Positions 1-22,680 of a DNA stretch of 64,000 nucleotides are shown in pieces; position 1 is the stretch's first letter; each line of letters starts with the position of its first letter. Source of the DNA: Forficula auricularia (Eukaryota; Arthropoda; Insecta; Dermaptera; Forficulidae). A program made the translations under genes and the position numbers. The notes under the pieces are model-generated. The model was not told the origin of the DNA. It ran no database searches and saw nothing but the letters and a program-made list of their open reading frames with translations. The stretch is from contig JALMQS010000225.1 of NCBI GenBank assembly GCA_024734495.1, forward strand, positions 13,297,573-13,361,572. The letters are read 5' to 3'.

Positions 1-230
1 ATGTAGAGAAAAATCATTTAAAAAATAATTTTCATGTTTATATTAAAATAATATATTTATTATAAGATTCTTCCAAAACTTAAGTGACTTAATTTAAATT
101 CTTTTTAAATTGAAGGGTTTTTTTAGTCACAAACTAATAAAAGACAATAATTTCAGTTAATTATTATTATGTATTTTATTGATTCACCAAACAGTTGCGG
201 TCACCGTCTGGTTGACCATCTTCAGTAGTA

Positions 231-1048
231 CTAAATAAGCTGACGTGTTCTGATGTGGCCATCCACTTGACTTTACCATACAACCTGGTCCCTCACTTAT
301 ATTTAAAAAAATTATTTATAATCATGTAGGGGAGGGGGTTAGGTTTTGCATTTTTAGACTCCTGGGGGCCCACTGATTATGTATACAAAATTTGGTTGAG
401 TTTGGTACAAGAGCCTAGATTTTCATTTTTTGACCCCCCCCCCCATGTTGGGCGGTTAGTTTTTGTAATTTTAGACTTCTGGGGTCTCACTGATTATGTA
501 TACAAAATTTGGTTGAGTTTGGTAAATGGCCAAGATTTTCAATTTTTGACCCCCTTCCCCATTTTGGGAGGTTAGTTTTTGCATTTTTAGACTTCTGGGG
601 TCCCACTGATTATGTATACAAAATTTGGTTGAGTTTGCTCAAATGGCCTAGATTTTTAATTTTTAACCCCCCCCCCCTCCCCTTAATTTTTGGTCGATAT
701 GCACCAAAATCTAATCAGCTCTTAATCTCAAATGGACCAAAACTTCGTGTGAAATTTGGTTTCGATATTCACACTAGTTTTTGAGCTAAGCTCGTCCACA
801 AAAATTTGGTAACCCACAGACTAACTAACTAACATTTTGAAAAAACAATTATTATCTTGAAAAATATAATTTTTTCGATGTTTACTTATTAGAGCATTTT
901 TGTAGAGCGAAATGCCATGGTTTCGCTCAATTTTTTAAATCAAAATAGTTTCAGCCGATTTTGAGATATTTCGTAAAAAAAGAAGGAAAAAAAAACACTT
1001 TTTTCATGCACGATTACAATACTTGACCATACCCTGTATGGTAAAGTA
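231..1048 (-). mobile_element. Dispersed ~820-bp repeat with internal ~116-bp tandem units (copy 1)
   Basis: A second copy lies in the opposite orientation at 27975-28803, and truncated pieces lie at 6230-6440, 27545-27610 and 55545-55600. Near each end is a short inverted motif, ACTTTACCATAC (about 280 and, as its complement, 1035-1046). The centre (345-670) holds three tandem units of about 116 bp, each with GTATACAAAATTTGG and a run of C. No coding capacity is seen. The transposon class is unknown. The same tandem unit also occurs inside the Helitron-like element at 8367-9470. Confidence 0.6.
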
Positions 1049-1997
1049 AAAAATGGAAAAATGAAACATTCCGTAAATTTTTTTAAACAATTACACTATA
1101 CAAAAAATATAGAAGTTTGAATTTATACATACAATTTCGTTCAAGATCTGGAAATTGTATTCATAAACCATCCTTAACTTATTAACATAGATATTTCACA
1201 CATTTATAACAATCATATATAGCAATAGTTCATAAAAAACACTTATCATTGACTAGAATCTATTTTAAACTGATGATCAATTGAAATTTTATTTTTATTT
1301 TTTCCATAATAATAAACTGAAATTATTGTCTTTTATTTTATTTTGTGACAAAAAGCCCCTTCAATTTAAAAAGAATGATAAATTTATAACCATAGAACAC
1401 ACAAGTTTTTCACAAACACAAAGTCGCGAACTTTTAATGAGATAGGTGTTGGTTCTAGGTGAAACATTTTTATATAATAATAAAAAATTGGGTAAAATTT
1501 TTTTGAAACCCACCACGCAATTTTACCCAAATCTTTATTATTATACAAGTCTCAAGCCTGTCAAGCCCACTATATGTTTAATTGGTTTATAACACATTTT
1601 TTAATAATCATATTCAATTTTTTTTTATTAATTTATATATAGATTTATAAAAATAAATAATAAATCAATACTTTTTTATTCTTTTTATGTAATTTTTACT
1701 ATACTTCGATTAAAAAAAAAAGAAAAAAATTGTACACAAAGTCACGAGCCGGACCTGTAAGCCCATTATAGATATTTATCGGTTTATAATATTTTTTCAA
1801 TAATTACAATTCTCGATAAAAATTAAACAAAAATTTGTATCCGTAAACCTAACTTGTATATATATTATTAAAAGTTGTATTTAGTATCAAATTTTTGTAA
1901 AGTCCTTTAATTTTGAAAATTGAATTAATAGAATATTTAAATTGAATGCTTCTTTGAGTTTTTATGTTTGTACACTTAATATTTTATTCATGAACAT
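1049..1997. other. A+T-rich non-coding stretch with a PLE-tail remnant
   Basis: No gene is seen. 1444-1545 contains the conserved tail motif GGTGTTGGTTCTAGGTGAAA followed by a small inverted repeat (ATTGGGTAAAATT and its complement), the same tail that ends the hammerhead/Penelope-like elements elsewhere in the window, here in reverse. Confidence 0.5.
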
Positions 1998-2025
1998 TCA
2001 CACACACACACACACACACACACAT
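1998..2025. repeat. (CA)n microsatellite
   Basis: Uninterrupted CA dinucleotide run of about 14 units. Confidence 0.95.
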
Positions 2026-2152
2026 CATTTCTACTTACGTAAAAGTATACTAAGTATAAATAAATAAAAGTATATTTAATTGTTTCTATAATTATATGCA
2101 TATAATTAATATAAGGGATGAAGGGTTGTTTATTAGTGAGGGATGGACTCAC

Positions 2153-2182
2153 CTGAGAGGTGGATGATGTTGGAGAGGCCAT
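2153..2182 (-). CDS. Candidate first coding exon of a gene running off the left edge
   Basis: On the minus strand an ATG at 2182 with a favourable context (A at -3, G at +4) opens ten codons (MASPTSSTSQ) that end at a consensus donor, CAG|GTGAGT. An in-frame stop lies just upstream, so this would be a true start. A TATATAAG box lies upstream. No downstream exon can be recognised before position 1, so product and reality are open. It could instead be non-coding sequence with chance signals. Confidence 0.3.
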
Positions 2183-2228
2183 ATTGTAAAAATCCCAGTC
2201 GATGTTTCACTCATCATTGTCTGACAAA

Positions 2229-2265
2229 AACTGCGGAATCTCCCTATCACTCTCCCTCTTATATA
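2229..2265 (-). promoter_or_regulatory. Candidate TATA box and initiator
   Basis: Minus-strand TATATAAG (2265-2258) is followed 33 bp later by GCAGTT, close to the arthropod initiator TCAGTT (putative +1 at 2232). It would drive the candidate exon at 2153-2182. The surroundings are a pyrimidine-rich stretch on the plus strand. Confidence 0.35.
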
Positions 2266-2370
2266 GCCATCCACACTCTGTCCCTACCCTCCCCTCACCC
2301 CCACTACTGTTCCTATCTTCCCCTCCCCTTCCTCTGCCCCTATCTCTTCCCCTTATATACCCCTTAAGGG
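2245..2370. repeat. Polypyrimidine-rich (C/T) low-complexity tract
   Basis: Plus strand is dominated by CCCT/CTCC runs. The open frames across it are low-complexity and not credible proteins. Confidence 0.7.
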
Positions 2371-2577
2371 CAATTAGTGCAAGCTATTCTTAGCTTATCT
2401 TCCGATATGATCTTAATCGGCTTAGAATTGTAATTCATACTATTTTCACTTATCACTTTTAATTATTTAAGCATGTTTAAATCACATCATTCGACTCAAC
2501 AAAAATTTCTTCCCGTAAATCTAACAATGGATTCCAGTAGTTTTATACGCTGATTATCATGCGATTTACCGATTTTT

Positions 2578-2975
2578 TACAACAGGTCAGAGTTTTGAGA
2601 TATTATCGGTCAAAACGACGAAAAAGGCCATTTTGACCTATTTTCGAGTCCCATTAGATACTAAACAGCAATATTTGAATTTAAAATATTTTATTGACGT
2701 AATATAAAACAGCTTCCTCTTTGATTTTCAAATTACAACTTGAATTTAGCTCAATTAGAACTCGAGTTATAACTAAAAAACTAAGATCATATGTTTTTAT
2801 CTATGTCTATTATCCTTTATTAAAAAAAGTGGTGATTTGAAAATCAAAGAGGAAGCTGTTTTCTATTAAGTCAATTTGATTTCAAATATTGCCGTTTTAA
2901 TATCTAAAGAGACTCAAAAATAGATCAAAATGGCCTTTTTGTCGTTTTGACCGATAATGTCTCGAATCTGTGACT
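2578..2975. repeat. Foldback (inverted-repeat) element
   Basis: Left arm (GGCCATTTTGACC, then GCTTCCTCTTTGATTTTC) is repeated as its complement on the right (GAAAATCAAAGAGGAAGC, then AAAATGGCCTTTTTGTC). The centre is near 2775. No ORF. Confidence 0.8.
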
Positions 2976-3465
2976 CCAAATTGTATGATAATATTCATTT
3001 TTTTTATTAATTTATATCAGAATTTATAAAAATAATTAATATATCAATACTTTTTTATTGTTTTAACTATTTTAATACACAGAAACCCCCCCTGAGAGGC
3101 AATCTTATGACTTTGTGTTTGTAAAATGGTTCCAAGAAAAAATTAGGTACCTATATAAATTTTTTTTTAGAAAAATCATTTAAAAATACTTTTATTAAGT
3201 ATTAATAAAGGAATATTAAAAACTTGGAATTTATAGAACCCCTTTTCTGAAAGTTATTGAAAAGAAAAGGGTTATGCGTTCTAGGGTTAATTGTTTTTAG
3301 AGCTGTTTTCGAGAAAACCATTCTCTATATTATATTTCGTTAACTTATTCCCACTCATGTTTAAGAGTCGTAATTAACAATTAGCACCTTGGGATGCAAC
3401 CCGTAGCACAGAACGTTCGAATTGAATGCATACCCCACTGTTTTCCAGGCGACCCTGTTACTAAG
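2976..3465. other. Non-coding stretch left of the last visible CBS exon
   Basis: This is where regulatory-domain exons or a 3' UTR of CBS would be expected. I find no sequence resembling a CBS (Bateman) domain on the minus strand. 2992-3065 resembles 1616-1690 (dispersed A+T-rich repeat). Confidence 0.4.
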
Positions 3466-3640
3466 TTACCGAGTAATTAAAAAATCATAATAATATATAT
3501 TCATTATATGCATTATTTTGGATCTTATAAATGATTTTTGTAAATTTATCAAATAAACAATAAGTGTGCTTTTATTTGGACCGCTCGGGGGCCTTCGAAT
3601 GCCGAAGTTTAGATTACATATGTCAAAGTTGTCAACTGAC

Positions 3641-16347
<12,707 letters not shown>

Positions 16348-16370
16348 TGCCGATGAGATGAGCCAACCAC

Positions 16371-16421
16371 CTGAAAGCAATTTAACCAACTCACTGACTG
16401 ACTCCAAAACTGCAATTAGCT

Positions 16422-16455
<34 letters not shown>

Positions 16456-16760
16456 CACACACACATATAAGGTAGGCGGGGGGGGGGGGGGAGGGAACTC
16501 ACCACTCCTTTGAACAAGTTATTCATCCAATACTTACCCAAAGATGATAACCTTGGGATTTAATTAGATAGATAAAACTGATTGATATATCAACCGAAAT
16601 GTTTACATATATGACCATGAAACTATTCAGATGACTTGCAAACTTACCTGCAACTTTCTCAATTGTGTGTAATTAATTAATTCTCGAACTTCGGCTCTCT
16701 AGGAATCATAATGATTAGGGATTTTATAGTGCTTCTTCGATCCATTATTTCATAAAATAT
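16371..16760 (-). other. CBS 5' region with a candidate 5' UTR exon
   Basis: The first coding exon continues to 16370, where the minus strand has the acceptor TTTCAG. A strong minus-strand donor, GCAG|GTAAGT, at 16648/16647 would end an upstream non-coding exon (about 16648-16720). Another donor-like site is at 16542. The transcription start is not determined. Confidence 0.45.
16426..16492. repeat. (CA)n microsatellite followed by poly-G
   Basis: CA run at 16426-16465 (with one CTA break) and a G run at about 16478-16491. Confidence 0.95.
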
Positions 16761-17026
16761 AAATTGTATTTCAGTATTCTTAATTGAATATTGAAAAATC
16801 TCACTTTTATTTCAGAAAATATCAAGTTAATTAGTTTAAAGGATCGTAGAAAATTGGATAAGTAAATCAATCAATTATAGAGTTAGAGGCTACTATATTT
16901 TTTAATTTAATTTATTTCAAAATTATAAAAAATTCCACAAATTTTAAGTAAAGCAAAAAATTACCGAGTAATGCTCGGTCCGCCGTGTACAGTTTATAAG
17001 GTGATACATAATACTACTATAATATA

Positions 17027-18627
17027 CGAGCCCCGTCCCATCTCAATTGGCCCACCAATATTTTTTCTTTTTAAATAAAATTATGCTAATTCACGATAAA
17101 TTCAATTTAAATATTTATTTTTATTATCATTTGGAACAACATTTTAAACAATTTAAAACATTTTATTGTAACATTTAACTTAAAATTATTTTTTAATTGT
17201 TAAAAACAAGGAAAACATACAAAATCCAAAACCTTTACCACTGTGTGACGTCGGCTTTATTTTTAATTACGGCTTGAATTCTTTTGGACAACGTACTTAT
17301 TAAGTTTTGACACTCATCTTGAGTGAAAGTATCCCAAATATTTTGAAGTTTGTGTTTTAATTCGACTACGTTTTTAGCTGGTTGTATTCGTAATAGCTTT
17401 TTCATTGTGTGCCAAAGAGTTTCTATTGGTGACAAGTCGGGACTGTTTGCCACCCACTCCAAAAGTGGAACATTATGATCAGAAAGACATTTTAAAGATT
17501 TTCTTGATGTATGGCAGGCCGCCCCGTCTTGTTGGAACACAACATTATTATTATTCTGCAATGCATCTGCCATTGTTGGAAGTAACGATTTTTTTAAAAT
17601 CTCTAAATATTTATTGGTGTTTACAATTCCATCAATGAAGTGAAGTTTTCCAACACCTCTAGCAGACATTGAACCCCATACCTTAACTGAAGCAGGAAAT
17701 TTTACTTTCTTTTTTAAACAATCTGAATTGAAAGCTTCATTTTTTTGACGAATAACTCTGCTTCGATTGTCCCCAACACAAACTTCAAAACGAGACTCAT
17801 CACTCCAATGGACACTATTCCATTCATCACTAGTCCAATTAATGTGACTTTTAGCCCATTTAAGCCGGTTTTTCTTTTGTTTTAATGTCAAGAGTGGCTT
17901 TTCTTTCGCCTAAAAAAAATTAGTAAAATTACAAAAAAAAATTTGGAATAAGTTGCAATAAAATTACCTTGTAAGTTTTAAAACCTAACTTAAGGGCTTC
18001 TCTATGGCACGTGGATCTTGAAACACTTCGCCCCACAGCATCGCTCCAAAGAACAGATAATTCACCATAGTTCGAACGCCTGTTTTTTCTAATAATCTTC
18101 TTCAATGCCCGTCTATCAGCATCTGATATTTTGGATTTTGATGCATACCGAGGTTTTGTAGCTATTGTACTCTTTGTTTTATAAACTCTAATAATAGTTC
18201 TGAAAGTAAACTTTGATAAATTAACTAGATCGCCAATTTCCGTGTTTGATTTTCCCTTTTTAAATAAATTGATAATAATTGAGTAATCATCAACAACCTT
18301 TCCACGAGTCATTTTTACTAATAATAAACAAAACAAACTTTCTTTTGTTGGAAAAAGGCAAAGCTTACTTGATTATTTCACATATTCACCGATTCTTAAA
18401 AAAAAAAATCGTCAAAAGCAAAGAACTATTTTTTATATAAAAATATGTTTTTAACAATTAAAAAATAATTTTAAGTTAAATGTTACAATAAAATGTTTTA
18501 AATTATTTAAAATGTTGTTCTAAATGATAATAAAAATAAATATTTAAATTAAATTTACCGTGAATTAGCATAATTTTATTTAAAAAGAAAAAATATTGGT
18601 GGGCCAATTGAGATGGGTCGGGGTTCG
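17027..18627 (-). mobile_element. Complete Tc1-like transposon with long inverted repeats
   Basis: 182-bp terminal inverted repeats (17027-17208 and 18446-18627), starting CGAGCCCCGTCCC and CGAACCCCGACCC, flank one transposase gene. Flanking TA dinucleotides fit Tc1/mariner target choice. It interrupts a hammerhead-family repeat: the right flank continues as TTCCAGCAGAAGACACACTC. The intact coding sequence and well kept repeats suggest a fairly recent arrival. Confidence 0.85.
17235..18312 (-). CDS. Tc1-like DD34E transposase, with one intron
   Basis: Cut-and-paste transposase. Exons 18312-17968 and 17909-17235 with a 58-bp GT/AG intron give an uninterrupted 339-residue protein. The N-terminal part is a helix-turn-helix DNA-binding region (DDYSIIINLFKKGKSNTEIG). 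The catalytic part has HWSDESRF, FQQDGAACHTS and SPDLSPIETLW. There are 34 residues between the second Asp and the Glu (DD34E). Length is normal for the family. The first exon can also read on for about 12 codons into the intron before a stop. Because no disabling change is seen, the protein could be functional. Confidence 0.85.
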
Positions 18628-18725
18628 AACTATAATTCCAGCAGAAGACACACTCTTTTATAGTCTCCTTCAATATATAAAAATTATGCTACCCTAGGCA
18701 CAAAAACTTTCAATTTAACATAATA
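18628..18725 (+). repeat. Fragment of the 'AGTAGCAGA' hammerhead element, split by the Tc1-like insertion
   Basis: CAGCAGAAGACACACTC, TCTCCTTCAATATATAAAA and CAAAAACTTTCAATTTA match 39350-39425. The hammerhead itself is not on this side. Confidence 0.6.
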
Positions 18726-18891
18726 CTACAATAACATTATTACTTACACCCATAAACTATTTCACAAAAGCCTAAAAATCTTTTCATTTGAAATTGTTAA
18801 ATAATAGAAATTATATAATATGATTTTGGAGAGATTTAAAATATGTACCTATGAATAAATACTAGAGTTGACGTATGTTTAAATAATGAAT

Positions 18892-19174
18892 AATAAAATC
18901 CATATGAATTATTTATTAGAATTTATTCAAACTCATCCACATTTCTCATCTGTTATTTTCTGTCAGTCTCTTAATTTTATCTTATTAGATGAAAAGGATC
19001 TAAAAATAATTCAACCCTGACTTCTTCACCTATACTTAGGAATTCTTGTAACTAAATTCTTCAGGCTGGAATTCTTTCGTTTAATAATTTGAAAAATTTC
19101 CGGGTTCGATCTGGCCTACGTCCATGTTTACAACGTTAATCCATTCCGTGTTATGTGGAATTGCCTAAACTCAC
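18892..19174. repeat. 283-bp interspersed repeat, copy 2
   Basis: Near-identical partner of 11578-11860 in the same orientation. Flanks differ on both sides. Confidence 0.9.
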
Positions 19175-20768
19175 GAATTATATACGTACTTAAACTTAAA
19201 ATTAAACTAGAGTTGAAATTAGATAATATTTTTTCTACGCTTATTTAATTTTCTAAGATAATCTCAAGAGAGTGTCATGTATTATTTTTACTATCTCTAA
19301 ATAGATAGGTTTTCCCGCATTTTTAATTTTTTAATTGGATTTTCGATCAATAACACAACTTTTGCAATCAACAATACAACTTTGCGATGAATAGTAAATT
19401 TTTGTAATCATTAATAAATATTTAAATATACCTAGGTAATTGTAAAATTAGAAGAAAAAGTTAATTTTTTTCGAGACTCGGTACACTGTATGAAGTTAAT
19501 TGTTTTTGTGGTTAACTGTCGACCATAAATTACTTCTAAAAAATATATTTAAAATTTTTTAATTTGATTTTTGTGACATCATAATTTTTAAGATTACCGG
19601 GTCCCCCTGTAACATTTTGTCACAAATCTGAGATGCCCCTCACCTGTTACTATGTGACGTAATTTATTGTAGAAATATTTCAAAAGTTTTTCATTTTTTC
19701 AAATTTTGATCCCTGAACCGAAAAATGAGGGGATTTTCGATTTTGAGGTCTTAAATCCAAAAAGCGGGGAGAGGGTCGGAGGCTGGCGTTCCAACTAGTA
19801 TATTATATATCTAGCAGCTGCGAAGCCCCCTGGACCCGCAATGGGCTTTAAAATAATAATTTAAATTTCCTAATTTTAATAAATGTTGTCATGAACTATT
19901 GAACTATATTATTAGTAGTATTAGTGGGGTTTTAAATTAAAAAAAAATCACGTTGGCGTCGTCGCGCAAGCAGATTATAATAAGTATTTGCATCAATCAA
20001 ATAAGGGCCGTATATATTATTTATTTCATAATCTTTTTCATAATATTTGTTATTCTGTGGACGCCTCCAGGCTCTATCATTAGAAATTATAATTTTGGAA
20101 CGGTGTTTTCATATTTTATTTTGATAATATAATAATATCAAAAGTATGTAAAAGTGGGAGTGAAATATTTACAATTTAAAGAATAATTTACATAAGTGAT
20201 TTGCAAATAAAAAACGTAAGCTAAAGTAAACGGGATTATCGAGTTCCCGAAATAGCCCTCCATTGAAATGTTAGTATATGCGCCGAATTTCAGTGATTGC
20301 TAGATTTGTATACATAGCGATTTATTTGGCTAAATCATTTCAAGGCTATTAGAGATATTTTTGATAAGATAAAGTGCCATCATTTATTTATTACCTATCT
20401 TTGTTGATTAAAAATCTGTTAAGTAATATTGATTCAGAAGTTGGCCCATTGACATTGATTTCTTGAAAAATGCATTATGATAAAAAGACAAGATGACTGA
20501 ATGATTTATTCTTTCTAGTAAATTTTACTATCTCCAATGTTGAGTAGTGGGGAGACAAATAAAATAATAAATACAAATTTTGCAACCAATAACATAAATT
20601 TTGCAATCAATAATAATTATTTTGCAATCATTAACAACTTTTTAAATATAATTGACGGTCAATAATTTAATTAATTTAATCTAATTTCTAATAGGATTTA
20701 GTGGATGACACTCCTCTCGTGATTTCTTTGTATAAAAATAAATCCTGATATTAAAAAAAAAAATAAGA
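19175..20768. other. Intergenic A+T-rich stretch with MITE fragments
   Basis: 19510-19680 is a broken copy of the MITE at 24883-25325 (ACAAATCTGAGATGCCCCTC). 20575-20645 repeats CAATCAATAA/TTGCAA motifs also seen at 19345-19420. No gene recognised. Confidence 0.45.
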
Positions 20769-20772
20769 GTAA

Positions 20773-21160
20773 GGCCCTTTTCACACTAGACGACGCAACA
20801 GAAACTCGAGTATTTGAGTTGCCTGTGCATAGGATACCCACAGGCGACTTAGTACCCCACACTGAGAATACTGTAAAGCGATTCAGTCTACCTCTAGCCG
20901 TGGTGAACCCTCGTTCAACTTGGTTTTGGCTCTATTCATTAATACATGTTTCACTCAAGGACAGGAGACGCACAAGAGATTCACCTTATGGGCGACTGAG
21001 TTGCATGAGACTGGTAGAATACGCGTGGGATATAAGTCTCTTGGGAATCGCTCCGTTTGTGTCTCCCCACTACTCAACATTTGAAGATGATTCTAAGATA
21101 CTCTCAGGATATTTGAGTTTCCGTTGCGTCGCCTGGGAATTGCCTAATGTAAACAGAGCC
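20773..21160. mobile_element. Harbinger-like MITE
   Basis: Inverted ends (GGCCCTTTTCACACTAGACG against GGCTCTGTTTACATTAGGC) with TAA on both sides, the three-base target duplication typical of PIF/Harbinger. The 114-codon frame across it is part of the repeat and not a gene. Confidence 0.6.
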
Positions 21161-21223
21161 TAAATTAAAAATTGCAAGGTAGGTTTCACATAAATCAAAC
21201 AAATATATGTTTCGAGTTTTATC

Positions 21224-21264
21224 TCGATCTATATATTTCGGGTTACGAGCCCATCTTCAGAAGT
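21224..21264 (-). ncRNA. Hammerhead ribozyme motif
   Basis: CTGAAGA, stem II GGG/CCC, GAAA, A/T-repeat stem III ending GATC. Stem I about three pairs (TTC/GAG with one wobble). Confidence 0.5.
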
Positions 21265-21754
21265 TCACATAGAAAACTGAATACAAAATTAGAAAATGCC
21301 CTTAATCGTCTTAACAGATCTGATAGTATTAATTTGGAATCCACCTCTGCTTTCGCCATTCACTTAATTCACCCTCTTTTCATAACCCTATCAGGGGTGT
21401 CATGGTGCGGGAACGCGGCGTTCCCACACTGGTTTTGAGAGTTTTTTTTATTTTAGGGGTTAAAATTTTTTAAGGTGATTAAGTGAAAATGACTCAAATT
21501 GGAGCCAGAAGACCTTAAAATGCATAATTTGGAACATCCAAAAATTATTTTGACTTCCTTAGTGGCTCATGTTATCACTCTTTGTCAAAAACAGTTTTTC
21601 TATAAGAAAAAAACATCATTTTATATTTAGAATTAAAGAAAAATTCGTTTCCAAGATTTTATTGTGAGCCAAGAATATACTAAAGAAAGATCACTGAATA
21701 TAACATGATGTTTTGTCATGTAGAAAAACTGTTTTTGACAAAGAGTGATAAAAT

Positions 21755-21798
21755 GAACCACTGAGGAAGTCAAAATAAATTGACGAAACGTCTGGCCC
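21755..21798 (+). ncRNA. Hammerhead ribozyme motif, GUCAA stem II type
   Basis: CTGAGGA, stem II GTCAA/TTGAC, GAA, palindromic ACGT, then C. Stem I is CCA/TGG. A degraded inverted partner lies near 21540-21570. Confidence 0.65.
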
Positions 21799-21987
21799 CT
21801 TAATAAAAACTCTATGTATTAATTTATCCACAATTCCCTGATATTCCTTTTATGAAAAACCTTTTCTTAATCTTTATATAAATAAAAATTCTTCTCAGTA
21901 CTGTATCACTTTCACCCACCACTTTTATTCCAAAAATTTTTTACCAGTAAACATCTTTCTAAATTTTGTATTCAGTTTTCCTTGTGA

Positions 21988-22044
21988 ACTCCTGAAGATG
22001 AGCTCGCAACTCGAAATATATAATATTTATCGAGATAAAACTCA
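21988..22044 (+). ncRNA. Hammerhead ribozyme motif, enlarged stem III
   Basis: CTGAAGA, stem II GAG/CTC, GAAA, a longer A/T segment, then TATCGAG. Stem I ACTC/GAG(A). Confidence 0.4.
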
Positions 22045-22135
22045 AAACTTATTCCTATTTGTTCCATTTATGTGAAACCTACCTTGCAATTTTATTTACT
22101 AGATCTTATTTAAAATGTTTCACCTTGAACCGACA

Positions 22136-22680
22136 CTTAACTCTTTAAAAATTATTAAAAAACAAAACAACATTAAATGATTTCAATTTTAAAAATCACG
22201 AATAAAATAACAAAATCCATATTAATTTAAAAAAAAAAAAATAATAATAATATCCTGGTCTCCCTAAATTCGCTGCCGGCCCCTGTAAAGAAATCTCCTT
22301 AAAACTTAAAAATTAAGGAATCTTTCAAGGAATAAGATAAGTAAAATAATTCACAAAGATTCGTTGTTTATAAATAAATAAATAAATAAATAACAATTTA
22401 TTAAAATTTAACTGAAAAATAAAAACATGACAAAAATAAATAATAGAAGACTAGTAGGTAAAAGATGAAATGGAAGTTGAAATCAAGAATTCTGAGAGTC
22501 GCTTATCACTGAGGAAGACTATTATACCATACACTATAACTACACTCTCTGATATCAGAGGATTAGATTAGATTAGATTAGAACGCAGATCAACTAATTG
22601 ATTAGCATTTGAATGATTGATTGTATAATATAAATCTAGATATTTGAGTTTGTTTGTTCACTCTTTTTTGTTACTGGATA
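22136..22680. other. 3' flank of the THAP gene
   Basis: Minus-strand AATAAA signals downstream of the stop include one at 22402-22397. 22372-22392 is (AATA)n, and 22560-22584 is a short GATTA tandem repeat. No other gene. Confidence 0.5.

Larger units (their letters stand above)
21170..22135. mobile_element. Penelope-like element relic with two outer hammerheads and an inner insertion
   Basis: Outer inverted arms (GCAAGGTAGGTTTCACATAA and complement near 22075-22095) carry hammerheads at 21224-21264 (minus) and 21988-22044 (plus). 21270-21370 keeps a piece of the GIY-YIG protein (ALNRLNRSD...STSAFAIH). A different hammerhead element occupies about 21480-21860. Ends with AATGTTTCACCTTGAACCGA. 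Confidence 0.7.

Noticed and set aside
3466..3640. CBS exon continuing without splicing to the stop at 3466
   Set aside because: The sequence after EEHW does not resemble any CBS protein and a usable donor lies at 3641/3640; mentioned only as an alternative.
20819..21163. 114-codon plus-strand frame
   Set aside because: Fills a MITE with Harbinger-like ends and resembles no protein.
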